From Chromera velia (lineage: Eukaryota > Sar > Chromeraceae), in the NCBI GenBank assembly GCA_018398765.1, contig JAHBMJ010005800.1:1057-65056 (forward strand): a DNA stretch of 64,000 bases, read 5' to 3'. Each line of letters opens with the position of its first letter. Positions within the stretch are counted from its first letter, which is position 1. The translations under genes were made by a program, and so were the position numbers. The notes beneath the pieces were generated by a model that had not been told where the DNA came from, made no database searches, and was given only the letters and a program-made list of their open reading frames with translations. Below, in pieces: positions 60,123-64,000 of the stretch.

Positions 60123-61412
60123 TCAATCAGCAAGCTCAGGATGGTCGTATGCCTCAGGGTAGGGCATGGGTTTGAGGGGTCCGAGAGGAACCACGTTGTT
60201 CCAGGAGCGCCCGAAATAACCCTGACGGCAGTGGAGCAGATTGGATCCGTCTGCTTTCACTCCAGGGAGCTGGTGGAAGCGACAGAGCCAGCGCCACAGG
60301 TTGGGGTAGTCGAGTATTTTGGCCCCGTTGAGTTTCATGCGGAGAAAATAAACGGGGTCGTGTCGATAGAGGGTGGGGAAGAGACGGAGGTCAACCTCAG
60401 TGGGATGATCCCCCCCGAGAAGCCACTTGCGCCCCCCGTCTTTCTGGAGAATTGCTTCGAGGGTGTCTAGAGTCTGGAAATATTTGTGGAAAGCTTCGGC
60501 GTACACTTCCTGACTGCTGGAGAATCCCGCCTTGTACGCTCCATTGCTGATGGTTGTGTAAATGAGTGCATTCAATTCCTCTGCCTCCTTCTCTTTCTCA
60601 GCCCCGTCCTTTTCTGCTGTGATGGGGGAAAGGGACGGCATCGGAGTGAGGGCCCCCAGTGCCTCTGCGTGAGTGGCAATCATTCTGAGTATCTCTGCGG
60701 ATTCGTTGCTGACGATGCGCTTGAGCTTCTTGTCGTAAAAGATCGGCACGGAGGTTTCGTTGAACCCCTGTAGCTCGTAGACTTCCTTGGCAAGCCGCAA
60801 GTTTTTTCCTGTGGCTGTCTCAAGCGTACACTCAGGTAGAGGGTTGCCTGTCAATGAGGCAATGCGCGAAGGATTAAATTCCCACCTGCCTGCCTCCACT
60901 GGGTCGTCCTCCAGAGTTCTGTTGGGAAACGCAACATCCATCGTTATGCTCTGCTGCAACCCGAGGATAGATCGGATCAGAGTGACTCTATGGCACCAGG
61001 GACAGTTGAAGGCGATGTGAAGGTGGTAACGGCCTGGCTCGGGCTGAAAGGGACTTGATTTGTTGAAGTCTCTCTCCTCCTGTGTCTCCCCCTTTCCGCT
61101 TCCATTCCCTTCCCCTGGAACCACCGAGAGCCAATTGCGGACTCCGGAGATTCCGCGCACGAACTCGCCGGCCGCTCGGCGTTTCGCGGCATCTGCTTGA
61201 CTTTCTTCTGTGGCTGCATCCACACGGGGGGCCGACATTCTTCCTTCAGTGCCTGTTCGAGTCGTGAAGAGTTGAGCAAAACTTCTGAACGGAAGCGGAC
61301 CCGTAAGGGAGTGACGGAAAAGACGCAAGGATGAATTTTTTTTGGACCCTGCACTTGTTTCCTCAGTCCTAGTGAAACCCTTTAGGTCGAGAGCTCCGAG
61401 AAGGGTCTGCAA
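60123..61412 (-). CDS. Glutathionyl-hydroquinone reductase (Xi-class GST, ECM4/YqjG family)
   Basis: 429 aa, single exon. The family reduces glutathionyl-hydroquinones with glutathione, via a Cys in the thioredoxin-fold N-terminal domain. Here the motif FNCPWCHR is at 135-142, with Cys137 the expected nucleophile, followed by VPIFYDKK and SNESAEILRMI (cis-Pro and Ser/Glu glutathione contacts). The helical C-terminal GST domain spans about 280-400 (NGAYKAGFSSSQEVYAEAF, LGGDHPTEVDLRLFPTLYR, YFLRMKLNG, YPNLWRWLC), typical of the family, whose usual length is 310-370. The extra N-terminal 60-70 residues are Ser/Thr/Arg-rich and could be an organelle-targeting leader; Met59 is an alternative start. 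Convergent with the TMEM128-like gene. Confidence 0.93.
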   Translation of the reverse strand: MQTLLGALDLKGFTRTEETSAGSKKNSSLRLFRHSLTGPLPFRSFAQLFTTRTGTEGRMSAPRVDAATEESQADAAKRRAAGEFVRGISGVRNWLSVVPGEGNGSGKGETQEERDFNKSSPFQPEPGRYHLHIAFNCPWCHRVTLIRSILGLQQSITMDVAFPNRTLEDDPVEAGRWEFNPSRIASLTGNPLPECTLETATGKNLRLAKEVYELQGFNETSVPIFYDKKLKRIVSNESAEILRMIATHAEALGALTPMPSLSPITAEKDGAEKEKEAEELNALIYTTISNGAYKAGFSSSQEVYAEAFHKYFQTLDTLEAILQKDGGRKWLLGGDHPTEVDLRLFPTLYRHDPVYFLRMKLNGAKILDYPNLWRWLCRFHQLPGVKADGSNLLHCRQGYFGRSWNNVVPLGPLKPMPYPEAYDHPELAD

Positions 61413-61780
61413 GTTTGCAACAGATGTGTGACACAGAAGGGAATGGACCTGGAACTGGATCGGCGTCGGTCTCAGTGTCGGAGTCTGTTCTTAGAGCGGA
61501 AGAGCCCTCTGAATCAAGATATCGTGGCACTAACACTGGTCCCACAGAAGGCCAAGCATCACCGCCAGGCAGTATGCAGCCGAATGCTTCAAGAGAGAGG
61601 ATGTCTGATCTGATTTACAACATCAGAATGCAGTTTTCAAATATTCGACTGACCTTTTTCAATGGAAGAGCTGCAATTAGGCTATGCCGGACCATTTTCC
61701 TTCCGGAGGACCCGGGTGGGGCCCCGGGTCCGAGCAGCCCTGCTCTAACTCCTGCTGTTCCGGGATGAGAGAGCGAATCC
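61413..61780. other. 5' flank of the reductase gene
   Basis: A plus-strand frame, 61415-61768 (117 codons, Ser/Gly/Pro-rich, containing MSDLIYNIRMQFSNIRLTFF), starts three bases from the reductase ATG. It might be a short divergent gene cut off by the repeats at 61781, but it overlaps the expected promoter and has no recognised domain, so I do not call it a gene. Confidence 0.35.
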
Positions 61781-62524
61781 AGACTCCACACGGTCTGCCG
61801 TTCCGCTGTCCTTCCTGGCTTTCTACCCTGACCGTTTGTCTAGAGTCCGGTTTCAGCCGGCTCTAGTCAATATGCGCCCTCCCGGATCCCCGGCTCCGCC
61901 GTATAGGCTAAGCTAGCAATCCGAGCAGGCACAGGCCTGCCGCCCCCCATACATACCTGCCGCCACATGTCGCAAGGATATGCGACCCCAACCAAAGAAT
62001 AACTAGGTAGTATGTTTCTGGGCTGGGATACAAGCCGGATCTAGTCGTTCCTCGGGAGGGTAGGCGGGAGAAAAACGTTCGCTCACCGATCGGATTACTA
62101 CGACTTCTCTTTTGATAGAGGAGAGTCTATGACAGGAGACCTCTTCTTCGCTTTCTTCGTGGTTTCCGTGCCGTCTCCGCTGATTTCCCCTTTTTTCTCT
62201 TTCCCCGCTGCGTCCGTCCGCGCCCACGCGCGCGCGTCTATGTTGTCCTTCCGGCTTCCAGGTTCCTGAGTCCGGGCCCGGCCGGTCCGCTTCGCGCATG
62301 CCCGTTCGTTCCAACTGGACCTCAGTTTGAGACTCCGCTCCGCTGCACTCGAACTGCCACTTCAGACTCCACACGGTCTGCCGTTCCGCTGTCCTTCCTG
62401 GCTTTCTACTCTGACCGTTTGTCTAGAGTCCGGTTTCAGCCGGCTCTAGTCAATATGCGTTCTCCCGGATCCCCGGCTCCGCCGTATAGGCGAAACTAGC
62501 AATCCGAGCGGGCACGAACCTGCC
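61781..62524. repeat. Pair of about 160 bp direct repeats, 583 bp apart
   Basis: 61781-61942 and 62364-62524 are over 90 percent identical, starting AGACTCCACACGGTCTGCCG and ending in CAATCCGAGC(A/G)GGCAC plus CCTGCC. Each contains a short stem, GAGTCCGG(TTTCA)GCCGGCTC-like. The 420 bp between them has no clear gene; it is GC-rich with a (GC)n tract at 62226-62236. They lie just downstream of the tyrosine-recombinase gene (in its orientation) and may belong to the same mobile element. Confidence 0.8.
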
Positions 62525-62938
62525 ATCCCCACATCCCCACACCCCCACACCCAGGGCATCACCTACAGGAGCATGGCAGTTGTCACCCTCTTAAATTTTT
62601 GATCAGCCACCATTCAATCTGGCATGCCCCTCTTACAATTTCTATATCTTCCCCCCTCCTCACGTCACCCTACGTGGTGTTATGCAACGTCTTAACGTTC
62701 TTTATAGAGGTGATACGCATGAAATAATAGGGTGTAACTTATTTGGTAGGCCCACCAACACCCAGCCACATGGTTGTACATGCTATTTTACGTCTTCCAC
62801 CACTTCTTCTTATATCTTCTTATAACTCTAAACTTTCTCAAAACCCAACGTCTTTATGTGCAGGTTGTCTTACTCCAGTCTTGTTTTTGAGTTGATATCT
62901 CCGAAGCTGATCTGCCAGCCCTTTGTCTGCCTCTATCA
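62525..62938. other. Non-coding stretch next to the recombinase gene
   Basis: No gene is visible; it would be the 3' untranslated part of the recombinase element if the two belong together. Confidence 0.4.
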
Positions 62939-63931
62939 TCACAGTTTTGCTAGATACTCCGCCTTTTCTTCTGCGTCTCTGATCCGGTACGACATCCACG
63001 CGTTACGACTGTTGTGTCCTAGAATATTAACCGCAATATCATCTGGCAGGTTGGCTCGGGCGGCTACCGTATGGCCACTTACTCTCAGGGAGTATGTAGT
63101 AAACTCTGTACACTCTCTGTCTGGTAGTACTTGTTGAATTGCTTTCCTCAACACCCTTGACAAGCTCTTCCCTGTCCAACGGTGCCCATATGTATCACAC
63201 GTCTGAAACAAGGGGCTGCTCTCCGGGGCTACCCTCAAAAACCTCACTAGAACTTTACCTCTCTCAATACCCTCCTTTGACATCAATGGAATTACACAGA
63301 TGTGGCCTCTTCCAAACTCATCATTTTTTTGCCTATGGATATGAACCGCCACAAAGGGAGGTCTTACATTCTTTATGAGACTAAAATCTGTTCTTTGCAA
63401 TCTCAGAACTTCCCCAATCCTCTTTGCTGGGAAGAAAGCCAATACTGTGACCGCTGCGTTTTACCGGGCCTCCAGAGTGTTCTTTTCCCCCCAAAACTGC
63501 AGGAGCTTTTCGATCTCCCACAGTTTCAGTGTCTTTTTCTCTTTCACTTCATTGTCCATTATCTTTTTCAACCCCCTAAAAAAATATCCTAACCTCCCGT
63601 CGTCTAGCGACGGGGGAGGCAGTGCGTGTTTGTGATGCCACCAGCGAACTGCTCCTCTCAACGTCCCAATTTCTCCACCTTTTTTTCCCACCAGATGTGC
63701 AAACCCCATTTTTACTTTCTCTACTGTGTCCATAGGCAGCAACAATGGGTTTGAGCTCTGCAACCTCTGAATTGCATATTTGTATCGCTGTTTTGTCCCC
63801 TCCTCCAATGCCCTGTCCTCAATATTCCATGCTATAAACGCTAACTCCTCTAATGTTTGGGAGACTTGTTCCCCCCCTCTTGCTGCTGCTTCCGCCACCT
63901 GCCTAAGTGATTCGTAGCCCGCCTCCCTCAA
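62939..63931 (-). pseudogene. Tyrosine recombinase (Crypton/DIRS-type) with one in-frame stop
   Basis: One frame of 331 codons from 63931 to 62939, broken by a TAA at 63463-63461. The N-terminal part (63931-63464) looks like a SAM-like core-binding domain (TKQRYKYAIQRLQ, then LRGAVRWWHHKH, then FRGLKK). The catalytic half has the first Arg in KRIGEVLRLQRTDF, the second in TTYSLRVSGHT (Tyr where His is usual), a His in ILGHNSRNAW and the expected nucleophile Tyr in MSYRIRD. Such enzymes move Cryptons and DIRS/Ngaro retroelements by strand exchange. No reverse transcriptase is seen in the window, but the element may continue past the window edge. The ATG at 63931 may be internal. Confidence 0.72.
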
Positions 63932-64000
63932 ACGGTGAGGTAGACATGAGACCCTTGCTGTTTTGCCTCTTTGCCGATGACTTCCATGACCTTCACTCCA
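63932..64000. other. Window edge
   Basis: Continues the recombinase locus. The minus-strand frame upstream of the ATG at 63931 may extend the recombinase N-terminus beyond the window. Confidence 0.4.

Noticed and set aside
61415-61768. A short divergent gene next to the hydroquinone reductase
   Set aside because: Starts three bases from the reductase ATG, has no recognised domain and ends near a repeat; noted as flank only.
61840-61930. A tRNA-like or structured RNA in the 160 bp direct repeat
   Set aside because: A short stem is visible but no cloverleaf or A/B box arrangement could be laid out. No tRNA or rRNA was found elsewhere in the window.

Overview
The window looks like a nuclear scaffold from a photosynthetic alveolate; a chromerid such as Chromera velia fits best. 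This is an inference from four things. The genes are intron-rich, with acceptors that are almost all TGCAG or similar. One protein (45.7-47.9 kb) starts with a signal peptide followed by a Phe at the cleavage point, the pattern used for import into complex plastids of red-algal origin. A cyanobacterial/plastid DUF2854 domain is present. The spaces between genes are packed with chromovirus-type Ty3 retrotransposons. Two assembly gaps (11968-12166 and 52305-52327) sit in poly-G tracts.

Layout: 0.5-1.4 kb is a GGAT minisatellite. 1.4-7.4 kb is AT-rich and gene-poor, with a non-autonomous hAT-like element at 5.7-6.85 kb. 7.4-15.9 kb is a large minus-strand multi-exon gene (gene A, coiled coil plus low-complexity, with an array of seven QT motifs). 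17.6-43.2 kb is a set of nested retrotransposons. The outermost is a short-internal-region LTR element in minus orientation (17644-43154). One of its LTRs was invaded by a Ty3 chromovirus (17679-40711), which was in turn split between protease and reverse transcriptase by a 16.8 kb Ty3 element (19920-36743). The innermost element carries an extra LTR, several tandem arrays and an unrecognised extra ORF. Target-site duplications support each level, and the outer element's second LTR preserves the unoccupied version of the middle element's insertion site.

43.5-44.2 kb is a second, inverted copy of the hAT-like element. 45.7-47.9 kb (minus) encodes a plastid-type DUF2854 protein fused to a glutaredoxin/GST-N-like domain. 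It is divergent from gene B (48.5-56.4 kb, plus), a ten-exon coiled-coil/Ser-Pro-rich protein. Two introns of gene B each contain a small hairpin element flanked by unusually long direct repeats. 57.9-58.6 kb encodes a small multi-pass membrane protein, and 60.1-61.4 kb (minus) a glutathionyl-hydroquinone reductase. The window ends in a tyrosine-recombinase pseudogene (62.9-63.9 kb) next to a pair of 160 bp direct repeats.

The host genes do not form an operon or an evident pathway. Two of them (DUF2854-Grx and the hydroquinone reductase) have thiol/redox-type folds. Genes A and B are large scaffold-like proteins of unknown function. All exon models were inferred by eye from splice signals and reading-frame phase and have no transcript support.
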